Shown here piece after piece: positions 49,659 to 63,219 of a stretch of 64,000 bases of DNA. Source of the DNA: Phalacrocorax aristotelis (Eukaryota > Chordata > Aves > Suliformes > Phalacrocoracidae); NCBI RefSeq assembly GCF_949628215.1, contig NC_134311.1, positions 77,618,090-77,682,089 of the forward strand, written 5' to 3'. The notes below the pieces were generated by a model, which was not told the origin of the DNA, searched no databases, and saw only the letters and a program-made list of their open reading frames with translations. The number at the start of each line of letters is the position of its first letter. Positions within the stretch are counted from its first letter, which is position 1. Position numbers and translations under genes: made by a program.

Positions 49659-50684
49659 TCTGACAACTTCTTTCAATGGGTTGACCAGGAAACAGCCATC
49701 TGATGCAGATGTTTGGCTGTCTCTACATACATATAAATGCAAAAGAGACTTCATGACTCTTTCTCGAAGCATCATAAGCTGACTGCGAGGTAAGATGCAT
49801 CCACTTAATAATTCCATTCTATTTTGCAGATATTAGAAAATAAACCTTTTTAATGCCCTTTCTGCAGTAAATATAGGAATAACCTTGATTTTAAGAGTCA
49901 ATCATTGCTTATAATATTTAAAAATCAATTTCCAAAAGCATAAATAGCTTTCTTCATGGCCAAAAATATTCCTGACAGAAACTCTTTTAAATCTAGAAAC
50001 TTTAAGTTTTACTTTAGTAGATTTATTTTTTATTATATTTATTTCAATGGTGTTTTGGATTGTCACACTATTTTGTTGTGGAAAAATTTATTTCTTAACC
50101 TGAATAGACATTTTTATTTCATTTTTTGACCCTGTATATGTTTTAAAAACTCAGAAAATTTGTGAGAAAAAAATAAAATTATTTCACTTATGCATACAGA
50201 TTATGCAATTATGAATATAAGATTTTGAGGGGAGTTTTTTTGGCTTTGTTTTTTCCCATCAAAGAGAACAAGTGTGTCAGACAGTCTAACACATGAATTT
50301 GTAACGTGGTGCTCCCGTATGCCAATGGTGTGGTTGTTTAGTGCATGCTTTGAGAGTTGATTTTAAAGGTCTTAAAGAGTCTGTTTTAATAATTCATATT
50401 GATTCAGTAGGGGATGAAGATGCTTGACATGTTAAATGATTAGCATTTACATTATGAACATGTTAATTACTGTATTTTTAATGTTGTTAGCTTTTATAAA
50501 CCAAGATAAAAGTATCCTTAAAGGGACACCAGTAGATTTGCAACACACTGGAAAGCAGTGTTATACAAACCAGCCCTAGAAATATTTCCTCCTCTTTATT
50601 TTCACTCTTCTCTCTCCATTTTTACATTTCAGTAAGTATGTTTTATTTGTTCACCTCTTGCACACGAATATCAGGCTAAAATAA

Positions 50685-50707
50685 TTTTTTTTTTTTTTTT
50701 TAAAAAA
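50685..50707. repeat. Poly(T) followed by poly(A)
   Basis: About 17 Ts followed directly by six As. Confidence 0.85.
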
Positions 50708-51523
50708 GGAAACTGGAAGTGAAAGAGACTAGAAAGAAAGTATTTGCTCATTCAGTTTGCACTGATCTGTGGTAATCCAGTGATGAATGGCATTATAGCT
50801 TCCCCTACCTCCCCTTTCCACACTGGAGAGGGGGCTGTTATGGCCACAGTCACGATGTTTTGGTTTTCAGCTTAAGTTAAAAGCTTTTATCTGCTGCAGT
50901 GTCTGATTCACAATGGTGACTTCAAACAAACTGTGTAAAACAATTTACAGATAAGCTTCCCTCCTGTTCTTTCAGAAAAAATGGCTTAGCTATAAACAAT
51001 TACAGGTTGTTGTGCAGTAAAGCAAAAGGGAATTTACTTTTGAGTAATGCAGCTTGATATAATGGTGTGTCACAGACCAAAGAACTAATCTCTTCCTATA
51101 TCTCTAGGACACTTCAGCCACACCTGGACACTGTATTGGCACATACTGTCTTGAGAAATCTTTGTGAGACTAGGGGAGGATGAAATCATGCAGGGTGTAT
51201 TGAGTTAAAGAGGCTGTGGCAGAGATAAGGCAATCAGTAGACAGGCGGTCTACTGATACTGGTCAGGGACAGAAATGATGTAGCAAGATTTCTGTCAGTA
51301 CAGGAGATGGAGATAAGAGAAAATACCAGATGGAGGTCAAGAAAAGCTCTTGGATCAGGCTGGGGTACCTCGCCCCATCCTCATAATGTCTAGCTCTTAC
51401 AGATGTACTCCCAGAGTTGTACTCCAAGGTGGGGAGATCCAGAGGAAGAGTTGTTTCCATGCATCAGTAGGGGGAAGGTTTTGGTAAGGTACAGTTTGGA
51501 GTCTGGGGCTAGCGATTTGTGTA

Positions 51524-51645
51524 GGACGGGATAGGATAGGATATTTCAGTTGGAAGGGACCTGCAATGATCTAGTCCAACTGCCTGAACAATTCAGGGCT
51601 GAACAAAAGTTAAAACATATATTACCGAGGACATCACAACTAAAG
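51524..51645 (-). mobile_element. CR1 LINE fragment, 3' UTR (copy 6)
   Basis: About 120 bp minus-strand 3' terminal piece. The plus strand reads GGATAGGATAGGATA (the element's TATCC-type tail), then TTTCAGTTGGAAGGGACC, ATCTAGTCCAACTGCCTGA and TTCAGGGCTGAACAAAAGTT. The TATCC tail marks it as yet another CR1 subfamily. The upper boundary is approximate. No coding content remains. Confidence 0.85.
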
Positions 51646-52870
51646 GGTAACACCTATACCTGGATGTTGGATTTTAGCTATTGGTAAATCACTGGGACTA
51701 CTGAATGGTCCTCATGGACAAAGCACTGCAGGAACTATATTTAGAGGTTGGATAGGAAAGGGTATACTCTGAAGAAAGAAGTGGATCTGAGCTTTTCTAT
51801 ACTTAGTCCCCTTTAACCTATTTCAGCTGCTGAAGAGCACTAATGCAGGTACAGATTCCACATAAGAAGTCTCCGATGACCTCTCTATATGTCCACATAT
51901 TTTTTAAAGAAGTTTTAACGTGAAAAGAATAACCACAGTCGTTCTTCATCTGGAGGGCTCCTTCAAGGTGCTCCTGCATACTGCCTGAGCAGTCTCTTAT
52001 ACTGCAATGGAGGTACATAACAGCATCATTAATTAAAACTGGAGGAGTTAGGCAGCAAGGGAGGAGGCCGAGGGGAGCAGCGTGTGAGTTTCAGATTTAA
52101 GGGAAGATTTCTCAACTAGACATTACATTCAGTCTTGGGGCTACACCTTCTAACAGCATGGCTGCATGCACGTCTGGAGCTTTCATCCCTGTCTTCTGGT
52201 GTTTGAAAGCCTGAGGCTGTAAGATGTGCTTCTGCATATTTTTTCTTCTGGCCAGTCTTGCTATATCATACCATTTTTAATCTGTAGGAGGGTGGAAAGG
52301 AGGAGGTGCTGAAAACCCCCAGGAAAGCAGAACATTTCTAATTTCTTCAGTCCGCCAAGTGATGGAAAATTCACCAAAATAATTTTGTAGTGTGATTTTT
52401 CAGGCTTTCAGAAAATTACCAACTAATCCAATAATTTCTAAAATCCTGAAAAGCAGTTCAGACTGTGAGATATTTTTTGGCAAGGAACAGCTTGGGGTCT
52501 GCCTTGCCCTCTGCTAACATAACTGTTACAGCTGCTATTTCAATTTTTTTTTTTCTTGCAACCACTATAATACTGAAAGTGTTTTTGTTTGGGTTTTCTT
52601 TGGGGTTTTTGTTCATAATAAAACCAGATATTATGTTATCATTTAAATCCAAGTCTGTATGACAAGCACCAGGAATTCTGAAAGTTGAAAAGATAATACA
52701 CAGAAAATCCTTTTCAGAGGGAGTACATATACTGGTTCTTGGGCTCAGGGGCCTCCAGTAAATAGAAATATTGAACTTTCAAAGATGATTATTTCCTAGT
52801 TCAATAATAAAATGTCAATAATCAAGTTTGCCTCCCTCTTGGCTAAACCCTAGCATGTGCATCCTCAGGT

Positions 52871-52908
52871 TGGACTTACTGAGGATTTACTAAGATGGAC
52901 TTACTGAG
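52871..52908. repeat. 13 bp direct repeat
   Basis: TGGACTTACTGAG occurs exactly at 52871-52883 and 52896-52908, a 25 bp period, consistent with a small local duplication. Confidence 0.9.
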
Positions 52909-55900
52909 TTCCAGCTTAGTAAGCCTTTGTAAAGCCCAAGATGTCTTTTGGTTACAAACCTAACATAAGAAGATTTCAGGCTGCCCAGAGCAGTTTTATA
53001 TGAGAAGATTAACAGCCTTCCTGGTGGGTTTTTATTTCTCTGACCAGGTTTTTAGCCCAACACCTTTATTCTTGTCATCTTATGCATGTTCTAAAGGACA
53101 TTTCTCACACATCTTGAGGAGCCTATGAGTCAGTATTTTTAAACTTGAGATTAGGTTCCTAAAACTATATCCAGGAATATAAATACTGTCACAGTTTTGC
53201 AAAGTGTTAAATACCCTGTAAATGTCACCAAACTACAGTTTTAAAATTAATTTAGTTTATAATATATAGCTACTCTCCAGAAGGCATTTCTCTGAAGATA
53301 TATAGGGGAGGAAAGAAAAATCAGGAATCAGTAATCAAAAATAAAACTTCCAGTTGCCCAGATCTTCTACATCACTATTGCTGGTTTTGTTTCCAATGAT
53401 TGTGTATTATTTTCTTCTCATCAAAACTAAAACCAATGTGAAGGTTCTGACAAGCAGTAAAAATGAATTCACATTCCTTCCTTGATTTCTTTCTTTACAG
53501 AAAGTGCTTCCCTTTTATAATGTTTTTGACATTTTGAATACAAAAATATACTACACCTAAAGTTTTCAAAATAGACACTGCAAATCACCAACACATGTCT
53601 CAATGATGAAGTTTAAAAGAGGAGCTTTTGCCATAAAGGTGTTTATGTGCTTTTCGATAATAAGATATTACTTTAATTTTTGTTTTTGGATTTGGAAACT
53701 TTCGGTTTCAGAAACTTTTGGTTTCTTCCACAGAGCAGTTAAGGAAGTATCTGTACCCTGAGCAGCCATTAATAAACCCATGCTTACTCCAGATGTGGTT
53801 TTAAATCACTTCTAAATGAACAGAAGCAAGGTATTGAAGGCTGTATTAAACACTGCTCCTGGGGAACATTCTGACCAGGGATGGATTTAAATACACACTA
53901 AAGTTATATATTCTCAGACCCTATTGCAGACTATGCATTGTAGGTGAAATAATAATTCCCTTTTCCCAAGCTCTTGGATACATGAGATGCAGTTCAAAAA
54001 TTTTTTAATTTGCATATGAACTAATGTGAAATGAATACATTTAATGCACCTCGGCCTTAAAATGAGATGAGCACCTACCCTTAACCAATCTGTTCTTTCA
54101 TTTAGGTCCAAGCAACTCTGCCTGGATGTTTCTGCTGGTTTGGATTTCTTATATCTGTGACCGACTGCGGGCTGAATCTCCACACCATTTCATCATTGAA
54201 GCGAGGTGCTCCGACTAGCCAGTGAGTAGGAGTTTGAAATAAAATGTTATGATGAGATAAACATGGCAGAGCCCCAATGACCAGCAGGAGCTGCTGTAGA
54301 TAATTTGGGGTCTTGCAGAGTCAAGATGATGGATCTGGGTCTAAGGCTGTGTCAGGTTGAATGTGTTTTGGTGTCTTTATATGTTCCCCTGACCGTCAAG
54401 TAACTTTTGTCCCACAAAAAACAGGAGGGCAACTCTTTCCTAGTAAGGTTTCTACTCTCATTTACAACTTCTGCTCCTCTGTTTTGTTTAGTCCACCCAA
54501 AAAGGAACTAAAAACAGATACTGAAAGTATCTAGGGTAAAAACTGTCAGTCAGAGAGTGACTTTCAATTTGGTACTCTGTGCTGCCAAAGACAGGTGAGA
54601 CAGGGAAGGAGAAAGGCTTCAGGACAACAGCCCACAGCCAGGGAAAAGTTGATGCCAGGGTGCACCAAATTTCTGAATTGTGCAGCTACACTTGAGATAA
54701 AAAATGTATTCAGGGTAAATATTTTGGGAGACACGTGCAGCAGTTGTGATAAATTCCCCAGGTCATTGATGGTAACTGGGAAGAGCTGGACTCAGTGTAC
54801 AGCACAAGGGCTAATGGGTGTTTTTCTGCAACCTGGTAACGTTTTCACACACCCTTCTAACTAATGCCTATTTTGCTGAAGTCTTGACCTGTGCTGCAGG
54901 CGCCAGCAGGCATGGATGCAGCCATCCGTGGAGAAAATAAGACCCCTCACATCTTCATTCTTGCTTTTTAAAACACTGGATATTAGGTAGGCACCTAGCT
55001 TCAGACTTGCTAACCATCGCATTTTTGCCAAACTCTGATTCCTTATCACAAAGCGCATTCTCTTTCAGGGCAAATGTTGATATAGCTCCTTGTCTCAGTA
55101 GGTTTTTTGTTTTCTTTTTTACGTTTTTCTAAATAAGGATAAATCTGCTAAACCTTGTAAGGTACTGGGAAGCCACAGGTGCCTTTACTCACAATGAAGT
55201 AGTATCAGTTACTTCAAGGAAATCAACTCTTACAGGAAAAAAAACCCCAAGAATTAATAGAAAATTATGATCCCTTCTTTTGAGTGCAACGTAACCTCTG
55301 CCTAGTGTACAAATCCCCTTTCCACAAGAAGAGACACTGAAAAGGTAGGTGTAATTCTCCAGCCAGTGGATTGTTTCATTCTCTCTAGATAAAGTACAGA
55401 GATACCAAGTGATCTGTAGAGCACTATTGTTTTTCTTTTAAACCCCACAAAAGTTTTCCAAAAGAGAAAACCTCAGATGCAAATGTTTTCGCATACGTGT
55501 CTTGCTTGCTTATAAGTTTGTCACGGTCTTTTATGTTGTTTATCATTTAGTGGTAGCAAGTACTTTCTGACTTCTGTTCTTTTTTCGGCCCAAACTTTCT
55601 TTTAGAATGAAATTTTAAACGATGGTTTTTTTCTCAGATCACTAACTCTGTAGCTAACCCTCTGTTGGTTGTAAGTGTTGGGTACATCTACTTGTGCAAG
55701 TAGGGTCTGCATTCAAGGTGGGGTCAGCAGACCATTTCTGTGCTCATAAAGGTGGATTTTTGCCTATTAATAGGATCATGGGAAGAAAAATCCAGGTATA
55801 AACCTGTACATCGCAGCCGTAACAGCCTATGCTGTGAGTAACTCTGCAAAGGTGAGATCTGGGGCAGCTACCTTTTGTGTGTGTTTGTACGACTCAAACA

Positions 55901-58182
55901 CTGTGGATCATACGTGCAAAGTGGTTTTGGTTTGTTTTTTTTTCTTTCCCCGGAAAGCCATACCTGTTCTTGTCTTTATCTTCTGCATCAATCTCTCCCT
56001 ATACTGAGACAGTAAAGTTAAGACACAGGATGGCTTTGTCTGTAGGAGCACACACAGACTAGTCTTCCAGACTAATTTTCTGCTTGGGTTACTTTCCTAA
56101 TTATAATTTGTGTTCTCATCATGTCGTGGAAGAGTACATTTCAAATGAGCTTGCAACACGCAGCATAGGATACCAGCTTTATAGCACTGTTCATAACCTA
56201 GAATACCAGTTTTTAATTTGTCATAATGCAAATACCATAATGATTACAAGTTTTCAACACTGTGATCCATTTTTTTCCCAGCTATTTGCAAACTGAATTC
56301 TCAAGTTTCATTTTCCCACTCCTTATGTAAGACCGTAGGTGCAGGATGTTGCTCTACATCCGGACAATCAGAGCTATGTATGTTAAGCATAGGGTTCCAA
56401 AACACTGTTAAATATGTAGAAAGGGAAAAAAAATTACATGAATTATGCCTTCTTGAGCCTTCTTATGTTTGCTAATAGGTTTTAAATGGTCTGTTGGAGG
56501 CCTTTTACTGATAACCACAGAAAAATGATTCATTCTCTAAATAAATACTACAAATATTTCCTGGGAATGGAGAGCTCATTTTTTATTGAGTGATAGAAAT
56601 ATGATGCCTGATTATGGTGAGATTAGGAGAAGCTAAGGTTTCAACTCTGAATTAACCACCTACTGCTGGGAAACAGCATCATGCAAAATTTTCAGGAACA
56701 TCTCATTCTATTGAGTCTATTGAGTCTGGAAGGACACTTTAAAAGAGTAGGGCCATGCACAAAAGCATGTGTACGGAACAAAAAAAAGTGTGATATGGAT
56801 TGCTATACAAATTTATTTTAATATCTTTATTTGTACACCTTGCTTGACCTGATTAACCTTACAGTAGGTTCTACCTACGGGTACATCGTTGAGCCAGGGT
56901 TTTACAGTAAGTTGGCCAATGTTACCTATGTGGTGATGCTCACGTGAAAGCTGGATTTTTTTAAACTCTAAGGGGTTGTATCCTGATGTTGACCTACACC
57001 AGGATGAATGGCAACACCCTTTCAACTGCATTGGCTATGATAGTTGCGATGTTAGAGGGAGAAGGAGCCCAGATTCCACATCTCCTTGGAGCTGCTTTGC
57101 ATCTGCTGGTCTGACTTTTTGTGCCTGGACCTTGTTAGTCCATGAATGGTGATATTTATCCCTCATCCTTTGTAGCCATCTAGGCAAAATCTCAATGTAG
57201 CTCTGGTGGATCATAGTTATAGGTCATTAGCTACAAGTCTAATTCACTGTAAAAGTATAAGACAGCAAGAGCTTTTGTTGTCCCAGTGCAGCCATACTCA
57301 CTTGAGAATTTTTGCATGACAAGCATGAGTGTTCTAGAATGGGATATGGATGTTTTGGGTTGTGTTGTGAAAGACCTGGCTATTTTGGCCCCACATGTAC
57401 CCTGAGCACTGCTTTTTCCCCCGTAGAAGTGAGAGGGATCTTCCCTTATTTGCAGAGGGATCAAGAGAAGCGTAGTGGAACAACCTCCCAGCCTGTCCAT
57501 TTTGGGCATGATAACCCAAAGGAAAGACAACCCATGCTGGGGTACAACTGCTGTCCAAGGTAAAAAAGAAAGATGACTGTCCCTCCGTCTCTCAGCACCC
57601 ACAGGCTCTTTCCCATCCACGCTGCCAAAAACCACGCAGCTGATGCTAGAAATGAACTTGTCTGAGGGAGACCATGTGAGATCTCCCACCCCCAGGCATG
57701 GCAGAGGAGGGGTATGCACAGGTCCCCAGGAAAGTATAGCTCAGCGCTTCGATCATCTCCCCAGCCTTGAGCAGATGAGCTGTGGAAATCACTTTGACAT
57801 AAATCTCTCAGCAGCTTTTTTGTCTGAAATAAATGGTGCATAAAGGAAATGCAAAATTGTTTGGTGGACAGGATTATCTATGTGTTTACTGGTCTCAGCA
57901 CTTTTCTTTTGTCTTTTGACTGTGTAGTTCCCATTGGCGTGAATAGCAGTGCATGAAGCTAAAGCTTCTGAACATGTAAGAGAGCTCTCCCTTTAAACCT
58001 GTGACAGCTATGCACTTGCTGTTGCAAGAAATGTCAAGTTAGAAGAATTACTAGTAGTAGAAAGCAATTATTTTTCGTTTCCAAGGTTCCCTGTTCATTT
58101 TTAACCCAAATGTAAACTTTCTGTAGTTCTGCATCGTTATCACCCCCGTGGATGTATTACTTTTTCCATTTGCTATTTTACA

Positions 58183-58211
58183 TATGCACCCTCACATACA
58201 CACCCACACAG
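58183..58211. repeat. Imperfect (CA)n tract
   Basis: Short ACACAC-type units broken by C and T. Confidence 0.7.
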
Positions 58212-58919
58212 TTGTGGCACCTCATGATGTTTTTTTGCATTATTCCATCACTTCAGGTGTATCTTGGTACGTATTATCCTGTTGCCATAACATGCTGATG
58301 ATATACAATATTTGTATAAAGATTCAAATCAATGTTTACCACATCAGAACACTATCGTTCAAAAGGAAAGCACAAATCAATAATTCATTAAGCAAGAGAG
58401 AAATAAATGATTTGAAATTGTTTTTCTTCTCCCCTTTAATACTTTCAAAAGAAATTGCATTGTTTAAATGAGGTTTGATCACTTTTTAGACTAAATTAGT
58501 CTGATTTAATGTGTCTGCTGGTAGTCAGCATAGTATCCATAATGAGATAAATGGCAAAAATGTAAAATTAGCATAGGTAGTTTTCAGTTTGCTAAAACTT
58601 CGGATTCATTAAAAATACTGCATGATAGAAAAAAAAATATGGTGGAGTGGGTTTATATGGTTTTCCAAGTGGAATAAAATAGCTTTTTTAGAGATAAACA
58701 AAATGATTCATTTCAGGTTGGAACCATCAATTTTCAAAAAGCTTGTCTCATAAAAAAAATGAATAGAGCTACTCTGAAATAGAAATTTTGGTCTTTAAAA
58801 CAGGGATGTGTTCAATCTAGGAAATACTAGGATGTGTAACACTTCTGAAAAAAATGCAGAAGTTCTGTTTTAGGTTTGGATTTTTGGCTAAAACAACCAG
58901 AGGAATAGACATAAATGTG

Positions 58920-59460
58920 TGACAGCTGACCGGCTCGGTCCTTTGTTTCCCTCCGATAATCAACCTTAATTTGCCTCGCTGTAGTTGGAAGAGGAGAAAA
59001 TATCATTCTTTGGTATCATGTGTAAGCTGAAACTCGAGGAAGAGCCTGCCTTTCTTTTTCTGTACTTGTCCAAACCCAAGAGATAAACAGGTGATCCTCC
59101 TGCATTGAAAGACGGGCTAAACGAATGAGTCCGTGGAATTCAAATGCACCTTTATCCCTGCTCATTTCCTAATTCACCAGCAATAAAGTGTTCATTGTTG
59201 ATGACACAGGGAATTCCTTGTGGTTTTAAAATACAATGACAGAGTATCCACCAGGAACCGCAGAGCATCAGCTGTTGCTTTCACTGGGGATGAGTGTCCT
59301 CTATTGATTGGTTTTCATTGCCTGAACTCAATAAGGCTTTTAGTTATGATGACATAGTTTATGATTGCTTATTTATCTGCTGTGCGTAAAATGAGCTTAG
59401 AATCAAATTGGCATATTTACCAAAAGGATGTCTGGATTCTTAAAAAAGCCCTTTTACTCC
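58920..59460. other. Candidate conserved non-coding stretch (impression only)
   Basis: Repeat-free and high in complexity, with clustered homeodomain-like and AP-1-like cores (CCAGCAATAAAGTG, ATTGATTGG, ATGATGACATAG, TTATTTATCTG) and no open frame of note. The sequence texture is typical of deeply conserved vertebrate enhancers. The call is by reading only. Confidence 0.25.
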
Positions 59461-59621
59461 CAGGCATATAACAACATTAGATAGAGCAGAAGAAACATAC
59501 CCACACTGGCCTTGAAATTACCTGATCTCTTTTCTTAGAGATCACTGAGGTGATCAGTTCCTCTCTGCTCAACTTTTGATCCATCCCAGTGGCCCTGTGA
59601 GAAAGTTAATATTCCAATGTG

Positions 59622-59863
59622 AATCATAGAATTAGGATCATTTAGACTGGAAAAGACCTTTAAGATCGTTGAGTCCAACCATAATCCTAACACTGACAAG
59701 CCTACCACTAAACCATGTCCCTAAAGGCTACATCTTTTAAATTGCTCCAGGGACAGTGACTCAACCACTTCCCTGGGCAGCCTGTTCCAGTGCTTGACAA
59801 CCCTTTTGGTGCAGAAATTTTTCCTAATATCTAATCTAAACCTCCCCTGGCACAACTTAAGGA
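59622..59863 (-). mobile_element. CR1 LINE fragment (copy 7)
   Basis: About 240 bp minus-strand 3' piece. The plus strand reads AATCATAGAATTAGGATCAT, then ACTGGAAAAGACCTTTAAGA and TTGAGTCCAACC, continuing through CTCCAGGGACAGTGACTCAA and GGGCAGCCTGTTCCAGTGCT to CTCCCCTGGCACAACTTAAG. It has the same subfamily style as copies 4 and 8 and is truncated near 59863. Only the 3' UTR and the very end of ORF2 are present, with stops. Confidence 0.95.
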
Positions 59864-62800
59864 CAAAGTTACAATAGGGAATGAAATCAGCACAAACTCC
59901 CTACTTATTTTTTGAAAGCTGGCTTAGCCTGATTCGCATGTAATCAAGACTGGGTTCAAGACGTGATTAAGCAAGTGCAAGGGAGAAAAATCCAGCAAAG
60001 GCCGTTAAAGACAAAGATGTGCAGCATTGAATCAAGAGGTCCCCGAGCCACATCACTGAGATCATGCTGGGGAAGGATGACTTTAGCTTCCTCTGTTACC
60101 ATGGTCTTCTATGGGGCTTTGCTGCAGGGCACTGTCACGTAAGGCATACTGAGCTGGAGAGACCTGAGGTACAACAATTTTCTTGTTCCTGATGAAAAAA
60201 GGAAGTTCTTACCTAAGTATTCACACAAACAGAACAGAAATCAACTTATATTGTGGCAATATTTGCTGAATGATTGTGCATTATTGAGTATTATGCGCAT
60301 TATTGGGCATCATGGGTAATCCATATTAAAGAAACACAAGACATTATCACTGCTTGTACTGGTAACTTCTTTCCAGAACTCTAGATAGGATCAAAGTAAC
60401 TGCTTTATAATTTAAGCAACTGGTAATACCTAAAACTGGTGGAAAAAACTTTTAATTTTCTGATTCATGTCTTTAATCATTGCAACACAGTGGAACTGCA
60501 TTTTAGCTGTAGCTTTCCAATTGTTTGCTCAATAGAGATTCCTCCATTGCTTTTGATTGACACAATGTTACTGCATTTTTATTGACTTTGACCGTAGTTA
60601 TTACAACATTCAAGGTGAATAAGTTAAACAGAAATGTAACATAGTAACATTTCAAGATGGAAGTAGGCCGTAAAGATGCAGAGCAGGTATCATTTACAAT
60701 AACAGGAAATTACAAATTAAGTGTAAGTCCCTTGCCCCCATGGCTAGTTAGTCCCTCCATACATGTTTTCAGAATACGTCAGTAAAACGTGAAGTGTTTG
60801 CATACCATAAAAAGTTAATGGATGATAGAGTTGGCAAATATTTTAGGATTATTATTAAGATTATTTTAGATATGATTAGGCTGAAATTAAGCTGCAAACA
60901 AGTTCCTATACAGGATTTTTGAGTTGTAAAAATGTTAATTATTTGAAGAACTGGGTTTGGTCTAAATCAAGCAAAGCCAATAAAAAAAGATGTGGAGTTT
61001 TAAGAACATGTAAGGAACATAAACATAAACATAGTCTTGAAAACAGTCAAACATGCTCCCTGAAAGCTCTCTGTATGTGAATTGTTTCAGAGAAGCCATT
61101 TAGGTTTAATACAGTCTGTGCATGGCCTCTCTTTATGAAAACAGTTATATGGAAAACTTCAAAGCACATACTTGCCAAGACTTTTTTTTTCCTTTTACTG
61201 TCTATGTAGTTATACACCCTCTCTGACTGCTACTTGTAACTGTGTCTTTTTGTTCAATTAATTCCTTAAAACTGTGTATTTTAAGAGTCGTTTGTTCTGC
61301 TTTTGGAGAACATCTGCCTATATTTTTTACTTCAATTGCCTTCTAACTGATGAGCCCCCATAGAAGAACATTTTAATAATTTTTACAAATTATTTCACAG
61401 TGCTTACAACATCATCTCTTGATATCTGTGTTTCCTCTCATATAAAATAGTAGATTTATATTACAGGATATCTCTGAGTTCAGCTGGCCAATATTTGTCA
61501 GACTATTTTGGAGTTAGAGTAAGTTAATAAAATTTTGCTCAGGTGTTCTTTTTCTGATGCAAAAAGTGACTTTCTTATCAAATAAGGATCTTTTGTGAGA
61601 ATGTCTCATTTCACATAGAGATCCAAACTAGATTTTGCGATCAGGAATCTAAAGGGTGGTTTTGTTTGTTTTTCTGATAAAACCCCTAGAGTTTTGCTAA
61701 CAATAGCAATCACATTGATCAATTCTGCCTAGCTATTGGGGGAAAAGAAGCAAGTTGTAATACAGAACAGTCTTTCATTATCACCTGAATAAATATAGCT
61801 GGCTTCTTGAACTAGTCCCTCTGCTTTCACTTTATTGTGTGAAAGAGGGGTGTTTTTAAAGATGATTCATATCATCCAAAATTAATCTTGTGATGTTGGT
61901 GAAATGAATTTGTATGAATACCCTGTTTCTCTTCACTAAACACAAGGAGGACCTAGGGTGACCAGCTCATATTCAGATGAGATTAATTTCTTCCCAAGAC
62001 CAGCATAGGCCTGATCACAATGGGCGTCTCTGTAACACGCAGCCCTTAGGTGTTACCCAAGGAATTTCTCCTGGAAATGTCCCCAGGTGACTAAGTGTGT
62101 GTTAGTCTCACCAAGCTGTGGTAAAGGAAGATGTCTAAAGTCCTCGTGATGCCTAAGCCTTACAGTTTCCAAACTGGGGTTGCAGAGGGAGAGGGAAAAG
62201 CTGATGACATGCTAATATGAAACCCCCACGGGAAAGACCATCCCTGTGGCCACGGGGAGCACATAACAAAGATCTGCTTCCCTGTTAAATGTGTTACATA
62301 TTACATCCAGTAGCAAATAAGATTACTTGGGAGGATGCTTTAGCTATATAAAAAGCTTTGCCATGGATACAGTGTTTCCACTGCATTTAGATGGACCAGT
62401 CAGAAAGTAGAAATAATAACGAAAGGAAAATTAAAGTTGTCTATTAAATTCTGTAGAGCTTTCCCATAAAATGATAGCAAAGGTTTCTCTTCACAACAAG
62501 GCATTTTGCCAATTAAGCATTATTGTGTTGTTTTTACACATGGGACTCGCTGCAGTTGTTGCGACCACTGAACTTTCTCTCAGGCACCAGCCCACATCTT
62601 ATGATCACAAACCCTCATCATTAATCCCATTACATTGTTCTTGGTCATGGGATAAATTCATCAGTGGGTGATCTCACCCTGTTTAATCTTGTTAGTTTAG
62701 AATATTTCTTTTCTAGATACCCTTATCATAATCTTATCATCACAGTCCTTGGGAAGTTTGGCCCTGAGAGTGCTGTCATGAGTGGATTTTTTCGAATATT

Positions 62801-63070
62801 TCACAATTTGATAAGAAAGTTCGCATTTAACCCTCAATTGCCTCTGATGAGAGAAAGAAAAGCTCTGGAAATGACACCACAGATGACTGCATATTGTGGA
62901 TCTCAATTGCTTCCCCTTGGTAAGGCTGTGATTTTTAAATATATGCTTCTATGTACCACCATTTCTCATCGGCATCTAGACAGAGACATAATTTGCAGTC
63001 TGCTGAACGCTGACTACATCCCTGCCTGTATGAGTTTGTTTAGATAGAACCTCCTCAAGTATTCTGAGTT
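59864..63070. other. Unique AT-rich DNA, no gene supported
   Basis: About 3.2 kb. An imperfect short tandem region at 60276-60318 has ATTATTG and GCATTATTG-type units. A 127-codon plus-strand frame at 62664-63047 has no recognisable homology and ends just before CR1 copy 8. Nothing else is seen. Confidence 0.55.
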
Positions 63071-63219
63071 CATAGAATCATTAAGGTTGGAAAAGACCTC
63101 TAGGATCATCAAGTCCAACCATCAGCCCAACACTACCAGGTCTCCTAAACCATGCCCTGAAATGCCATGCCTACATGTCTTTTAAATACCTCCAGGGATT
63201 GCGACTCCACTACCTCTCT
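63071..63219 (-). mobile_element. CR1 LINE fragment (copy 8)
   Basis: About 150 bp minus-strand 3' terminus. The plus strand reads CATAGAATCATTAAGGTTGG, then AAAAGACCTC, ATCATCAAGTCCAACC and TTAAATACCTCCAGGGATTG, and is cut off at TACCTCTCT, just before the usual GGGCAGCCTG. It belongs to the same subfamily as copies 4 and 7. Confidence 0.95.

Larger units (their letters stand above)
42185..51523. other. Unique AT-rich DNA, no gene supported
   Basis: About 9.3 kb with several homopolymer tracts (42347-42377, 43252-43267, 48392-48427, 49617-49658, 50685-50701) and an 11 bp inverted repeat at 47852-47896. The longest frame is 149 codons on the minus strand (44260-43811), with two hydrophobic segments near its end. 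It has no recognisable homology and is of a length expected by chance. About 49287-49380 may hold an ancient amniote repeat. The stretch 50400-50540 looks conserved by texture only. Confidence 0.5.
51646..58919. other. Unique DNA, no gene supported
   Basis: About 7.3 kb. It has a T-run at 52544-52554 and a 13 bp direct repeat at 52871-52908. A slightly GC-richer patch at 57230-57840 has overlapping frames on both strands (up to 162 codons, minus, 57719-57231). One plus-strand frame there (57312-57563) resembles an EGF-like cysteine pattern by coincidence. No exon is supported. Confidence 0.5.

Noticed and set aside
57312-57563. Plus-strand frame with an EGF-like look (CSRMGYGCFGLCCERPGYFGPTC)
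   Set aside because: The cysteine spacing lacks the C-x-C of the EGF signature, the frame overlaps a longer frame on the other strand, and no convincing splice-site pair bounds it. Judged coincidence.
57231-57719. 162-codon minus-strand frame
   Set aside because: It lies in a locally GC-richer patch with fewer stops. No domain, no splice sites, and it competes with a plus-strand frame.
62664-63047. 127-codon plus-strand frame before CR1 copy 8
   Set aside because: No homology recognised and no splice context; of a length expected by chance.
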